From Gnetum montanum (Eukaryota > Streptophyta > Gnetopsida > Gnetales > Gnetaceae): DNA of 64,000 nt. The DNA lies in assembly GCA_015680685.1 (NCBI GenBank), contig MNCI01022355.1:848489-912488 (forward strand), in the 5' to 3' direction. The notes under the pieces were generated by a model. That model had not been told where the DNA came from, did not search any database, and saw nothing but the letters and a program-made list of their open reading frames with translations. Below, one piece after another: positions 1-12,677 of the stretch. The number at the start of each line of letters is the position of its first letter. The first letter of the stretch is position 1. The translations under genes and the position numbers were made by a program.

Positions 1-640
1 AAAAAAAAAGGAGGGAGGGGGGAAAAAAGGCAGAGAAAACATCAGAGCAAACCAAAGCATCTGAGCACTCATCGCTTTTGTTGGCAGCAGATCAAGAGGA
101 CAAGAGCATTCCACTGAGCAAGGACACATTTATTACCTTGAACAGAGGAACAAGAGCAACCTCTTGGCAACCGCCGCAAACACCATCCTTTAACAGAAAC
201 AGAACGCAGCGCGCCCGAGCCCAAACGNGTAACGTAATACACACGCAAACATACACCAGATCCAGCATTGAGACATAGATCTTTGATCTTTGCAACATCC
301 ACTCTGTTTTCTCTCCCGAATTAGCATCTTTCCGGTCTTCTTTGTTTTTAACGTTATCTTCATAGCGATCTATTTACATCGTTGTCTCACTCCGTTTTAT
401 GATCTCTCGCATCAAAATCACGACACATACACAAAAGTTCATAACCGAATCGTCATCGCTTTTACTGACCCGTAAGTCCCTGTCTGATCGACAAGACCGT
501 TCAGGGCACCGCGGATTTGTTTTTTTTTTTCAGCTTAGCCCTCGCGCGGATCCGTGGTTAAGGCTGTGTACACGGAACTTCGGTCGGTATTTCCAGCTGC
601 CGACGTTTTCCGTCGTTACAAGTAGAATGTGGAACATGAT
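1..640. other. CpG-rich unassigned sequence, possibly a host transcript leader
   Basis: This stretch is unlike the rest of the left half: it keeps many CpGs and is not AT-rich, resembling the laccase locus more than the retroelements. A good plant splice-donor match (CCCGTAAGT, about 469-477) is followed some 60 bases later by a T-run ending in CAG (about 519-534), so a short intron in a 5' leader is possible. No ORF in it resembles a known protein. An ORF running from 399 to 743 joins this sequence to retroelement integrase sequence and is probably not a real protein. The CpG-rich character ends near 620-650, where retroelement coding sequence begins. It could be a truncated host gene end; I cannot name it. 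Confidence 0.3.
228..228. other. Single-N assembly gap
   Basis: One N marks a contig join. The Ns at 50930 and 52194 have the same form and are linked to a demonstrable misorientation, so the order and orientation of bases 1-227 should not be trusted. Confidence 0.85.
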
Positions 641-644
641 GATA

Positions 645-2112
645 GGTTTGGTAACGACCCCTATGGAAGAAAAAATTAAGGGGAAAATAAAAGAAGATCC
701 TTATTTTAAGAAGATTTTATCTAATATTTCCTCTGAGCCTTGATATCAAATTAACTCTAACAGTTTACTGATGAAAAGACAAAGAGTGTGCATACCAGAC
801 AGAAATTGGAGACTAAGGTTGTTGTGCAAAGTACATGAAGTACCATTCCTAGGACACCCAAGTTATATTAAGACTTATATGATGATATTAAAATATTATT
901 TCTAGCTTAGAATGAAGAATGATGTATCCTCTTACATTAAAAATTGTTCAATCTACCAAAGAATAAAAGCTAAACAAAGAAAACCCAGTGGGTTTTACAA
1001 CCTATGGAAGCCCTTAGTTGGAAATGAGAAGATGTCACCATAAATTTCATTGTGGCGTTGCCAATAACCAAAAAGGGAAATGACTCAATTTTGATAGTGG
1101 TTGATTGTCTATCAAAGATGGCACATTTTATAGCTTTGAAATCTACAAACATAATAGAAGAAGTAGTAAAAATTCATACGTGAAGTATTTCGATTACATG
1201 GTTGTCCAAAATCTATTAACAAAAACTGAGATCCCAAGTTCATATCCAAATTCTAGAAACATTTCTTCAAATAGCTTGGAACTTAGTTGAAATTTAGCAT
1301 AGCTTACCATCTTAGGACTATTGGGCAAACCAAATGTATGAATAGAACATTAGAAAATATCCTACAAAACTATGTTGGGAGTAGACCAAAAATGTGGGAG
1401 AATTACTTACACCTAGTAGAATTTGTCTATAATAAAAATTATCAAGGTTCTATACATCGAACATCATTTGAAGTAGTATGTGGACCTAATTATCATACAC
1501 CACTAACCTAGGTAGAGCCAACCTTATGAATGGAATGGAAGGATGAAGAAATGAAAATAATGGAAATCATTGTTACAAGAGCTAAGAAAACTTTACAACC
1601 TACCCAAGATAAATATAAGGGATATGCAAATCAACATCGACTTAAAAAAGAATTCCAAGTAGGAGATCAAGTACTACTAAGAGTAAAACGTACTAGAAAT
1701 TCTCTTAAACATGGAAAATATACTAAATTGACACTCAAATATTGTGAACCCTTTGAAATTTCTAAAAGAATTAATGAAGTAGAATAGCAGTTGAATCTTC
1801 CAATGACCTTAAAAATTCACCCAATTTTCCATGTAAGCTTACTAAATAAATTTTATGAAAATGATGTACCATATGTGCTAGACTAGAATACTTTGCCATT
1901 ATAATCTAATGCTAGCTTTGAAGTTAAACCCATTGCAATTAAGAACAAATGAACCAAGAAATTATGAAATAAAACTATCAATAAAGTACTTGTTAAATGG
2001 TCAAATTATGATCAACAAACTTGGGAAAACAGGAAGTTTATTTTTAATACTTACCCCCAACTTTTTGATCATCATGATATTGAATGATAAATTGTATTTA
2101 TTATTGATGTAA
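645..2112 (+). pseudogene. Ty3/gypsy chromovirus integrase and chromodomain remnant
   Basis: The 3' end of a chromovirus pol, broken by stops and frame changes. In order: a linker with EDPYFKKIL (about 690-720); the HHCC zinc-binding region with VCIPDRNWRLRLLCKVHE (about 787-840) and GHPSY, ending in a CSIYQ stretch near 950; the catalytic core with DSILIVVDCLSKMAHFIA (about 1084-1140) and GQTKCMNRTLENILQNY (from about 1323); a C-terminal region with HPIFHVSLLNKF (about 1818-1853); and a chromodomain with VLVKWSNYDQQTWENRKF (about 1987-2040). Gag, protease and RT are absent upstream. The chromodomain, by family knowledge, binds histone marks and directs integration. The copy cannot encode an active enzyme. 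Confidence 0.85.
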
Positions 2113-2884
2113 CAAATTATGTTTTATAATTTTTGATCTTCTATTTTTATAGATGATAATGAGGAAAATAAAGAAACTAAAGCTAAGGAGCATAATGGTG
2201 AAGTAGCAACTGAGTAACTAGATATAAAGGAAGCACTCAAAGACAAGTTGGACGCTTATGGGGGTTAGATTGTAATGTAATATCCCTTGTTAAGGGTGGA
2301 AACAAATTGTAACAATGTAATTAAGCTTCAAATGAAGGGAAACCTTGTTATGAGTTACAATTATTCATGTATCCCTTGGGAAAGTGTTTGACCTATGCCA
2401 ATTAAGGTTGAGCTTAGAGGTCGTGTTGGCAAGGAGTTGTAGAGCTTGAAAAGGTAAGTGATAGAAGCCAGATGAAGTAGGAAAAGAAGGAAGTAATCAC
2501 CCATTTTGCTAGATAGCCTAACCATGCTGGTAGTGATGGATTGCCTTCAAGGCTAAAGTGGCATAGGAAGATAACCTAGAGGATTTTATAGTACTCTTTC
2601 CTATTAATAAAATTTTTCTAGTTTTATTTTTTATTTTAACGTAGTAATTATTTATTTACTAGTTAATTCATTTATTAAGTATTTATGATGTTTCCATTAT
2701 ATTATTTAAGAAAAAATGAATGCAATAAATTAAGTGTGGTTTTACAGCATCTAGGAATGGGATGTCAAAGTCTAGGCATATGTGTAATAGTGAATAGTAC
2801 TTACCCATTACTACATCAAGGGTCTCATGAGTCCATTACTTTTTTCCTTGGGATTTTTCATAAGTTGGACATGTGACTAAGTCT
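2113..2884 (+). other. Chromovirus 3' tail and candidate LTR fragment
   Basis: After the chromodomain comes about 150 bases of residual reading frame, then a G-run (ATGGGGGTTAGA, about 2258-2269) that would serve as the polypurine tract, then TGTAATG at 2271 as a candidate LTR start. The far LTR end is not visible and there is no second LTR to compare, so the boundary is inferred. From about 2640 to 2884 I see only AT-rich sequence. Confidence 0.35.
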
Positions 2885-3480
2885 GATATTTATCGTTAAA
2901 GAGTTCAAGCATGGTACTCTAGCATTTGATGGATTCATGTTCCAATGACTCATACCAACTCTTTGCCACCTTTATAAGTATTCTTAGAAATAACTTCAAC
3001 TTTTGGCAATCACTCTCAATGTTTTGGAGGGCACACGCATCATGGAAAGCTTGAAGGTGATGCCATGGATCAATGTTGTAGCAAATTTCAAATGTTGGCA
3101 TGTTGTTCATGTCTAGCCATTTGATTTAGCTATCCCTCATGCGCCTAGTTAGTATGTGGATAGCTTCTTGGATATTTATCATGCTTTGGATTTCCATAAG
3201 GGGCTTATCATTGTGGTTAGCTTTGTATGCTCTATTGTAGTAGTGACCCATTTTGTGCTCATAAATTTCTTGATCATCTCTATTGTTCTTTCACCTCCTT
3301 CATTCATGTTCTTCATCTTCTATGTCAAAGTGTTAAGCACATTAGTCATGATGGCCATGGGTCCTCCATTCTTCCCTATCATAGTCCCAATACTTGTGTC
3401 ATCTTCTATCAAAGTCCACCAATGATCATGATGAGGCAAATGAGGTATTAGAAGAATGATGTCAACTTATTGTACTTTCA
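2885..3480 (-). pseudogene. Athila-like gag fragment
   Basis: On the minus strand this reads as the N-terminal half and capsid core of the same gag found at 25.8-27.0 and 35.8-36.5 kb. Visible landmarks are a D/E-rich and basic hinge (about 3330-3130), WLDMNNMPTFE, HHLQAFHDACALQNI and KLKLFLRILIKVAKSWY (3080-2960). Several stops interrupt it. It abuts the RT/RNase H end of the next element near 3500 without an LTR between, so it is a separate scrap brought in by deletion or rearrangement. It is closest in layout to gag of element E1. Confidence 0.75.
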
Positions 3481-3519
3481 TGACTCTTGTATTCTTCTTT
3501 GTAGGATTTGGAATGCTTT

Positions 3520-5290
3520 TTCATATTCATCAGTCTAGAGAAATGAAACATCTTTTTTTGTCAACTCAACCAACAATTTTCCAATCTTAGAAAAATTCTC
3601 TATGAATTGTTGATAATAGCCAGTATGTCTAAGGAATGATTGAACATCTTTGATAGTTTCTAGTTGGTGGGTTATTCCTTGGATGACCCTTATTGTTTCA
3701 AGGTCAACCTCAATTCCTACTTGTGATATTTTGTGGCCCAACATAACACCCTCTTAGACCATCAAATGGCTTTTCTGCTAATTGAACCTAAGTTTTGTCT
3801 TAACACATCATTTCAATATTTGCTGAAGGTCATCTAAGGCTTGCACAAATGTAGCTCCATAGGTGGGGAAGTCATCCATGAATACTTCCATACCATTACT
3901 GATCTACTTTTGAAAAATTCCAAGAACCAAGCATTAGAATGTAGCAAGGGTATTACATAGAACAAAATGAATCTTGTGATATGCAAAATTCACTTAGGGA
4001 ATTATGAATGTTGTTTTGGATTGGTCATCTAGCACGATTTGGATTTAGTTATAGCCACTATAACCATCCAAAAAATTGTAGTAGTAATGCCTAGATATTG
4101 TATCTAACACCTGATCAACAAATGACAACAAAATATGATCCTTAAATGTTGCCATATTTAGCAACTAAAAATTGATGCATACCCACCACTTTCCACCTTT
4201 CTTTAGTGCAATCATGAGTGAACTAATCCACTTACTATCTATAATGGAATAAATGGACCTCACCTTGAGGAGTTGTTCAATTTCCTCATTGATAATATAC
4301 TTGAATTTGGGATTCACTCGCCTTTGTGGCTACCTCTTTGGCTTCATTGCCAGATTAGTGTAGATACAATGCTAGCATATCCTAGGATCAATCCCTATGA
4401 GTTTAGGATATGAGTAGGTAAAAGTTGTTGACCATTTTTTAATCATGTTTAATAACATCTTTTTCTGTTATGAAGCAAGATTAGCATTGACTACGACTAA
4501 CTTTCCATTCTTCAAAAACACATATTCCATGCTAACGAGTAGAGTTTTTAGTTCATGGGGCTCTTAAAATTTTCAAGAATTTTCAACTCTCCCCAATAGG
4601 TATCATCATTTGCATCATCATAGATTTGGTGATGAAGTTTCTCTAGTTCATTCATGCCTGTGACATATGCACATGTGAGGCTATTAGTAGGTTCCATACA
4701 AATTGTGCTACTTTCAGAATTAGTGATCAGCCACTGGGTGTCCTCTTTTTTTGTGGCTATTGCATATAGACACCTTTGAATTTCTACTTCTAGTGCACAC
4801 TACTTGTATGCAGGGATGAATGCTTGTTTCAGTACTAAAAGTTTCTACACATAATTGCACCTTGTATCGCTATATGTAGTGCATGGAGCTTGCTTCTTCT
4901 CGATCTTCCTGAATGCATTTTCTTTAGATATTTTTAGGGAAAGATCTCTGATGCCCATTCTTAAATTAATGGTGCTTAGTCATACCATTCCCATGATGAT
5001 TGGAAAGTCTCCTTTGCAATTCTACACCTTGATCTCTAGGAAATCAATAGGATAAGACCACCCATAGAGAGTGGTTATAATGTCTTCCACCAATTTCAAT
5101 GGAACAGTGATGGACTAGTTTGCCAATTCTAATATGATATTGCTCTTCTTAAGAGGATGCAAGTTCCATGCAATATACATCTCATGAGAAATTAGGTTGA
5201 CAGTAGAACCTGAGTCAAGAAGAGCTTTTCATGGTTCATTCCTAGCGATTTGCAAATAAATAAGACTTCCAAGATCTGCTAACTTTTAAA
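3520..5290 (-). pseudogene. Athila-like protease and reverse transcriptase (truncated pol)
   Basis: Read on the minus strand: an aspartic protease with LLDSGSTVNLISHEMY (about 5230-5175; catalytic D-S-G intact), a linker with SSTICMEPTNSLTCAYVTGM and DDANDDTYWGELKI (about 4710-4580), then RT with the fingers/palm region (about 4330-4000) and MEVFMDDFPTYG at about 3890-3855, where FMDD is the catalytic YxDD-type motif. The last segment (3744-3535) contains LGHKISQVGIEVD and SFLRHTGYYQQFIENFSKIG, the RT-to-RNase H connection. RNase H and integrase are missing; the sequence stops near 3520. Multiple stops make it non-functional. It is continuous with the gag, PBS and LTR to its right (element B). 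Confidence 0.85.
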
Positions 5291-5299
5291 GAAGGTTGC

Positions 5300-7560
5300 C
5301 AGCATAGTTCCAATAAGATACAACATGAGTAAGAATTATAATATAGATCTTAGGTGATGTTTGGTTTGAAGGTGACTCGAAGGAATTTGATATAGAGGAA
5401 GATAGAGGAATAGGGTTGTCAACGGTTGGTGTATTTGAGGGCTTAGGTGAACTACATGGTTGGAAGAAAGGTCTTCTCTTTGATCAAGTATATGAACTAG
5501 TTGGTTGATGAACCAATTGTAGATTAATAACCCTGGTAGCATTACATTATTGTGATTGAGCTGGGAGTTTCCCTTGCATAGGTGAAGTAGGCGGTAGCTA
5601 TGTGGATGGAGAAGGTAGATGTGTAGGAACAAGAGGAGGATAAGGATAAAAGTCGGTATTCCTTATTGCATGTGAAGAATAAGTTCAATAATAATCAAAA
5701 TGGTTGTAGTACGATTGGAAAGTAAAAATGTGACTAGAGGAGTAACATGGAGACATGGGTTGCTAAATGTGATATCCATATGGATCAATTTGTTAGTAAG
5801 GGTATTGCTGCTTTGGTGGTGCTAGCATTCATGACTATGGTTGCTACCACTATTGATATTGCTCATATGGTTGTGATGAGGTTCCACTTGGATAATGTTG
5901 TTGTTGCTACTGGAACTACCTAGAATTACCTTAAGGATAAGAAAATCATCTAGGTGTGTTCTCTAGTGCTAATTGTGGATTCAAAGCATACACCCCAAAT
6001 TCTTGTAAGTGTAACAAAATAGGAAAACATCCTTTAGGATGTTCATAATGGTAGACATTACACCCACCATCATCATTTGATTTTCTTTTGGAAACTTTCT
6101 TTATTGTAGCAATCTTGCCCTTACCTCTTTGATAGACATGTTTAGGTTCCTTGCTCCTTCTAAACTCACAATTACTACCTTATTCTTTGGACTCTTTAGC
6201 AATTTTTAGGACATCTTGAAATTTTCTCTCCATGGAGTCCCATAACTAATCAAACTTGGCCATAATTTTAGATTAAAAATTTTGAAGTGGAAAGGCTTTC
6301 CTATTCACCACCTCATCAAGTGCTGATTCTTCCTAACTATCACAAAATTGAACCTCCTACTTGCAAATGGAAGAATTGTGATTATACTCTTCTACACTTT
6401 CTCATTTTCTTAGTTCACCTTCCTCTTTAGCTACATGCTCAATCAATCTTTGGATTTGATGAGTGCTTAATTCTGATAATCATCCTTGGGCATAGACACT
6501 AAGGGTTCTCCTTGATTCAAATCAAATCCTATATATAATGTGGCAAAGTTGATCTAGTTGAGAATAATCATGGCCAAGACATCTATGCATTGAATTTGCC
6601 TTCTCAAGTTGGACACTCTAGAGTATATTTGAATTCATGTGTTCCTCATTTTCATCCTTGGATTTTCCTTCTCAAGTTGGACACTCTAGAGTATATTTGA
6701 TATCTATCATTGAACAATTTAAGCATTGTATTCCATCATCTAATAGATTCTGGTGCTAAAGATTGGTATCGATTTTATGCTTCTTTAATGAGTGTCCTTA
6801 GGAACAACTTAAGTGTTTTCCACTCATTTTATATATATTTCAAGGCACATACATCTTGAAAAGCTTAGAGATGGTTCTATGGATCTAAGTTATATCCCCC
6901 TTGAAATCTAGTAATATTGTTCAAATCTAGCCTCTTAATCCGACTATCCTTTACATACCTTATTGGAATTCATACCACATATATGATGTTTAGCATACTC
7001 CAAGTAGCAAGAAAAGGCTCATCAAGACCTTGATTTTGATGCCTATGATGCCCTCTAATACCCCTTCATTTATGGAGATAGGTATCTCTTGAATGCCTAT
7101 GCCCCTAATCTTGGCCTGTCTAATGTTCCCTTTGATCATTTCAGTCCTATTGGCTACCTCCATCATGGTTGTGCCTCCTACGATCATGATCAAAACTAGA
7201 AGAAGAAAGGGATGATGAAAAAGGTGAAGAGGAAACAAGACTAGAATCATCATGGTGCCTACTTCGGTGATTATGATCATGATCATGATCATGATCTCAT
7301 TTTGTGTTTGCATCCCTACCTTAACTTTCCTCTTTTGATCCTTCTTTATCATTAGAGCTATTCTTACTAGCACCAGGATTGTGAATCATGGATTGCAAGT
7401 TCTAGTTTTGAACTCCATCAAAGTCAAAGAAAGGAATTTCACTTTATCAAAAATCCCCAAAGAATGGCTCTCCACCATCTTTTTGGTATAACATGAATGG
7501 GGAATCATTAAATCTTTTTTCCTTCATAGATTCATGATGTTGTTCTAGCTGTTAATCCCT
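5300..7560 (-). pseudogene. Athila-like gag of element B
   Basis: Gag polyprotein, forming the virus-like particle, decayed by stops. From its N-terminus near 7560: a leader domain with NDSPFMLYQKDGG (about 7520-7470); a low-complexity hinge with Asp-His repeats and a Ser run (about 7300-7180); the capsid core (about 6960-6250); a Cys/His patch reading YHYEHPKGCFPILLHLQE (about 6060-6000) in place of a CCHC knuckle; and a Pro/Tyr/Gln-rich tail (about 5900-5340). A roughly 68-base tandem duplication (segments starting at 6601 and 6669) disrupts the core. It leads into the protease without a clear gap and is closely related to the plus-strand gag at 13.1-15.4 kb. Confidence 0.75.
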
Positions 7561-8010
7561 TAGATGTTATGCCTCGGTGGAATGATAATCCCTAGCATTA
7601 CTATCCTATACCAAAAACTCAACATGAAGCCCTTGGAAACCCCATCTTATAAGCATTTGTTGAAGCATTGTAGGAATGGATCAATTGGGTGGCAACATAA
7701 TGTTGCCCTCAATGTCACACCAACACAACTATTCATTCTAATGTATTATGAAGGTGAAATTTGGTACATTCTCATCAAGATGAGCATATACCACTTGGTA
7801 TTTCTGGCACATCGATTAATGTACTCTATCAAACTAGGGTGGAGAATTGGTCCTATGAGAAGAAGACATTTTATGTTAGGAAATAAAAATTGCAGTGTGC
7901 TTCTAAATATTGTTGTAGTAATCTTAAAATGTGATATGACTCTAAGGTTTATTCAAATGATTTAAATAACTTTTACTAAGTTCTAGATAGTGCACGTAAC
8001 AACTAAAAGA
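7561..8010 (-). other. Untranslated leader of element B
   Basis: Region between the primer-binding site and the gag start of element B. It matches the leader of the plus-strand element C (12.70-13.09 kb). A 133-codon ORF on the plus strand here is a shadow with no recognisable domain. Confidence 0.5.
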
Positions 8011-8029
8011 TCCCTGGTAATGATGCCAA
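8011..8029 (-). promoter_or_regulatory. Primer-binding site, tRNA-Asp type
   Basis: Immediately inside the LTR the minus strand reads TTGGCATCATTACCAGGGA. This fits the Athila primer site complementary to the 3' end of tRNA-Asp (family form TGGCGCCGTTGCCGGGGA), with the differences explained by G-to-A or C-to-T decay. It fixes the element's orientation as minus. Confidence 0.75.
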
Positions 8030-8893
8030 TGATGAGCAACAAGATACCCCAATGCACAACCATACAAATCACAAGCATTCATGCACAATCCGATTGAATT
8101 CCATAAACCTTAAGTTCTTAAGTACACTAGTTCTAAGAAGTGAAATCTAATTGGAACAATCATTGTCTTCTTAGTTCCACTCATGAAGTACAAGTATATG
8201 ATTAAGTGCAACTAAGGTATATGATTTTTATCATTTTGTATTTTATAAGCTTAATCACCTAGAACTAGAATGAATGGTAGAGTAATTTAAGATCTAAGTC
8301 ATCTACTACCTAGCTAGCCTAACACAAGTACCCATTTTCACTCTCCAGACACATCTTGAATGCATGTAGCATTGTTGGGTTACCAAAAATTAAGCATTTC
8401 TAGGTTACTAAATGCTACACATATGCTCAAAGTGGTCATGCTTGTGTTCATTAACAACTAGAAATTGATTTCTTAATGAATATGCATTAAAGTAAAGTGC
8501 ATGAATATCAAATGCATTAAAGAAAACATTAATCTATTCTCACTACTGTAAAGATTATTAAAAGGATTCATTTTTTATTCCTGTCACATTGTTATGCTTA
8601 GGTATATCAGTGCTCGAACAAAGACCTGTACCTACTCAAACTCTTGCTACAGGCACTCAAAAGATATTCTAACTCTAGAGAAAACAAATTGCAAGAGCTT
8701 CACTATGTTATAACAAAAAATTATCAAAAACTATATGAAAATCGTGAGCCCAAGTGCTATATTTATAGGCTGGCATGTAGCCCCTGATATCAAATATTTG
8801 ACATTGCACCTTAGGCTCTGACATCGGGTTTCCAATATCAAGGTTTCAATATTGGATATCCAATATTGGAGCTAGTCAAAACATGTTTCATCA
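8030..8893 (-). repeat. LTR of element B (Athila-like)
   Basis: An 864-base LTR on the minus strand, starting TGATGAAACATG at 8893 and ending GCTCATCA at 8030. A TATA box (TATAAATA on the minus strand) lies at 8760-8767, and upstream of it are short AT-palindromic units such as GATATCC and CAATATTGG. The primer site inside it marks it as a 5' LTR. No polypurine tract precedes 8893 and no partner LTR is found to the left, so element B has lost its 3' half. Confidence 0.8.
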
Positions 8894-8989
8894 ATAAGAG
8901 AATAATAAAGAAAATAAAAATATATAAAATAATAAAAAAATACTAGGAAAATGAGAAACATATAAAGAACTTTGCAAAATTAATAGAAG

Positions 8990-11700
8990 AAAATTCATTT
9001 ATCCTCATCAAGGTTTTATGGTAGATGGACATATCCCCTATGACTAAGTTGGAAGTAGAAGATTTAGAAAATGGATAATATTTATTCTTGATAATATGTA
9101 TCAATGTTATGATCAATTACTTGAGAGTCCATAAATGGTTTAAGTTACTAGACATTGACTAGCATGTGCTTTTGAGGGCTCATTGGATGGTAAATTATCA
9201 TATTCCAAGAGAAAAGGTAGAGAGGATAATGTAAGATCCTTTCCATAATGTCTGGAATTTAGTTCAATGTAGCACATACATGAGATTCCAATAGAGAACC
9301 TTGTCTCCTAGTTTGAATGTTACTTTTCTAATTTGTGTAGCATGACATTGATTATTATGTGTGTCTACATTTCATTCATCATTAGTACTACTATTCAATT
9401 TTCATCTAGCACATTAAGTATCATAAGTTGTTCTTTTTGTGCTAGGTTGATATCTATGTCAAGTTCACATGTAGTTATGAGTATACAAAGTTCCATTTAA
9501 ATTAGGAGTTTAGATGATTTACTGTACACTAACTCATAGGGAGAGTAGCCTATAAGAAGTTTTTAGCAATATGCAAAAAATGACATCTTTTAGTTTGGTG
9601 TTCCAATCTTTCCTATATCTACTAATTGTTCACAATAGAACTCTTATGATTTTCCTATTGGTGACCTCTACTTTGACCGTTGGCTTAAGGATGATACTGT
9701 ATTATGAGTTTATGTTGCATTCCCATGTGTTACATTAACTTGTCAAAAGTAGAATCTTTGAAATGTGTTCTATTATCCAAAATTGGTGATCTAGGTACAC
9801 CAAACCTATTTACCATCTATCGTTAAAAAAATCAAGTTACAGTGGTAGACATGCAATTGGATATGACTATAGCTTCAACCCACTTAGTATAATAGTCAAT
9901 GGAAACTTTAATGCAAGCTTTTTCATTGGACATGAAAGTGATGGATTCCATGGAGTCAATTCCCCAAAGGTCAAAAGGCTTTAATAGTTGAATCCACTAT
10001 TGAATCCCTTTCATTTGGATGGTCATTCCTCCATCTCATTAATACCTCTCACATGAATGGCAGAAATGGTGAGCATTCCTAAAAATTATTGGTCAAAAGT
10101 ATACTACCATGATGATCTTTGTGGTTTTCCTCCTTCCTACATAGTCGTCCCTACAAGAACCATCATAAGTGTCTTGGAGGACTCTTAATTAATCTATATC
10201 AAGTAGAAACCATCATACCAAGCCATTGGTATAAATCTTGTAGAGGTTTCCTTCAATCTTCATATAATGTTTGACTTGGTGAAGAAACTATTATTTCTTC
10301 CTATGATTCCATTCATTAGGAGTCTCGTGTATGAGTAGATATGATAGGAACTCATCATACTAATTTGACACCCTTGGTGCATGAGCTTCGGTGGACTTAG
10401 CAAAGAGAAGTTCATGTAGAAATTAATCAAATAAAGATTCTTCTTCATCATTGTTATTCCATCTTAACTGAGACAAATGATCTACAACTATATTATTGGT
10501 TCCTTTCCTGTCCACCATAGTAACTTCAAACTCCTATAAGATTACCAACCACCATATAACATGGGGGCTTACCATTGGTTTGTTTATTAAAAAGTGGATT
10601 GCACTGTGATTCATGTGCATAAAGATTGAATTTTCAAGCACATAGTGCCTGAATTTTTCTAAGGCATACACCACCACCATGAGTTCTTTTTAAGTAGTGG
10701 TGTAGTTGAGTTGCATATCCATAATGCTTCTACTTGCATAATAGATATAATATGATGCTTTTGATCATCCATTTCTGTGAGTAACACTCTCAAGCCATAG
10801 TTAGATGCATTTGTCATAATGTGAAATGATTTGAACCAATTTAGGACACATAGAATTGGAGTTTCTATGATCTTCTACTTCAAGTGTTAGAATGCTTATT
10901 CACATTCCTTAGTCCATTCAAATATTTCATCCTTCTTGGTAATCTCTACTAATATCTTGGAAATTTTAGAGAAATTTTCTATGAAGTGCCTATAGTAACT
11001 AATATGACCATGAAATGACCCTATATCTTTGACAATTTGAGGTTGTTTGCTTATTCCTTAGATGACCCTTATTTTTTCAATGACCACCTTAATTCCTTTT
11101 CTTTAAATCCTATGTTCTTAGATAATGTTATCTTAGATCATTAAGTGGCTCTTTGGCCAATTGAGCCACAAGGTTATCTCTGTATATTGTGTTAGTACCT
11201 GTTCAAGATGGTCCAATGCCTATTCAAAATTAGTACCATAGATGGAGAAGTCATCCATAAAGACTTCCACACTACTACCAATCTACTATTGAAAGATGCT
11301 TAGGACTAGGCATTGAAAAGTTGCAAGAGCATTATAGAGACTAAAGGACATCTTTTCATATGGAAACACTCTATAGGAACTTGTAAAATTTATCTTGGCC
11401 TAGTCTTCTGGTGCAATTTGAATTTGGTTATGCCCACTATACCTATTCAAAAACATATAATAATTGTACCCTATGATTATATCCAACACTTGTTCCACAA
11501 TTGACAATGGAAAATAATCTTTGAATGTGATCATGTTTAATAGCCTAAAATCTATACAAATCCTCCATTGTCCTTCTTTCTTTGGCATAATAACAAGTGA
11601 GGTTACCCACTTACTTTCTACCATAGGATAGATGAATCTTGTCTTAAGAAGTTTTTCAACTTTATTTTTGACAACTTGCTTCAATTTGAAATTTAACCTC
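8990..11700 (-). pseudogene. Athila pol: RT, RNase H, integrase remnant
   Basis: On the minus strand: RT with KWVTSLVIMPKKEGQWRICI (about 11620-11560), LDIIIGYNYYMFLNRYSGHN (about 11495-11430) and VEVFMDDFSIYG (about 11270-11235, the catalytic DD pair); RNase H with ASNYGLRVLLTEM, YYASRSIMDMQLNYTTT and GTNNIVVDHLSQL (about 10830-10460); then integrase with DLWGIDSMESITFMSNEKA, YYTKWVEAIV and NRFGVPRSPILDNRTHF (about 9990-9770). These match the Athila branch of Ty3/gypsy. Many stops and shifts make it dead. Its 5' side is cut at 11702 by the LTR of element C. It is the only copy here preserving Athila RNase H and integrase. Confidence 0.85.
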
Positions 11701-11702
11701 CT

Positions 11703-12677
11703 TGATGAGTCATCATTTTACTAGCTCTAATATCATATATTCAATATTGGAGCCTCAACATTGGATACCCAATGTTGGAGCCTAGGACGAGATGTTGAAT
11801 ATTTGATTTTAACCTCCTTGATGAGTCATCATTTGAATAGCTCTAATATCATATATTTGATATCAAAGCCTTAACATTAGATGCCCAATGTTGGAGCCTA
11901 GGACAAGATGTCGAGTATTTGATATCACGAGGTATATGTTGACCTATAAATAGAGTGCTTGGACTCATGATTTTCATGTCATTTTTCATCATAGATATTA
12001 AAACTCTTGTAGTTTGTTTTCTCTAGAGTTAGAATATTTTCTAAGTGCTTGTAATAGGAGTCTGAGTGTGTATGGATATCTATTTGAGCACTGATGTACA
12101 TGAGCATAGTAGTATGATGGGAATAAAAATGAACCCTTTTGATCATCCTTGCAGCACTGAGAATAGATTAATGTTTACTTAATGCATTTAATATTCATGC
12201 ACTGTACATTCATGCACTTTAATTAAGCAATTAATTTCTAGTTATTAATGGACACAAGCATGACCACCTCGAGCATACGTGTAGCACTTGGTAATCTAGA
12301 AATGCTTAATGTTTGGTAGCCCAGTAGCACTATCCATGTTTAGGATGTGTTTGGAAAGTGGGAATGGGTACTTGTGTTAGGCTAGTTAGGCAATAGATAA
12401 ACTAGATCTTAAATTACTCTACCTTTCATTCTTGTTGTAGGTGATTAAATTTATAAAACATAAAAATGATAAAAATCATGTGCCTCAATTACACTTAAAC
12501 CATATTCTTGAGCTTCACAATTGTAGTTGGGAAGACAACAAATGTTCTTAATGCCCATTTCACTTCCTAGAGAATTAGTGCACTAGAGAACTATAGCTTC
12601 ATGAAATTTGACTAGATCACATATGAATACCTTAGTGATTCATATTATTGGGCATAGGGGTATCTTGCCACTCATCA
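11703..12677 (+). repeat. LTR of element C with duplicated 5' end
   Basis: The LTR proper is 11819-12677 (859 bases), TGATGAGTCATCATTT to ACTCATCA, with TATAAATA at 11945-11952. Bases 11703-11818 are an extra, diverged copy of its first ~106 bases. The flanking TTAACCTCCT is repeated before both starts, so the duplication (period 116) includes bases outside the LTR. Upstream of the TATA box lie palindromic units (ATATTTGATATC, CCAATGTTGG). Confidence 0.8.

Noticed and set aside
7564-7965. 133-codon plus-strand ORF
   Set aside because: It lies antisense to the leader of the minus-strand element B and has no recognisable domain.
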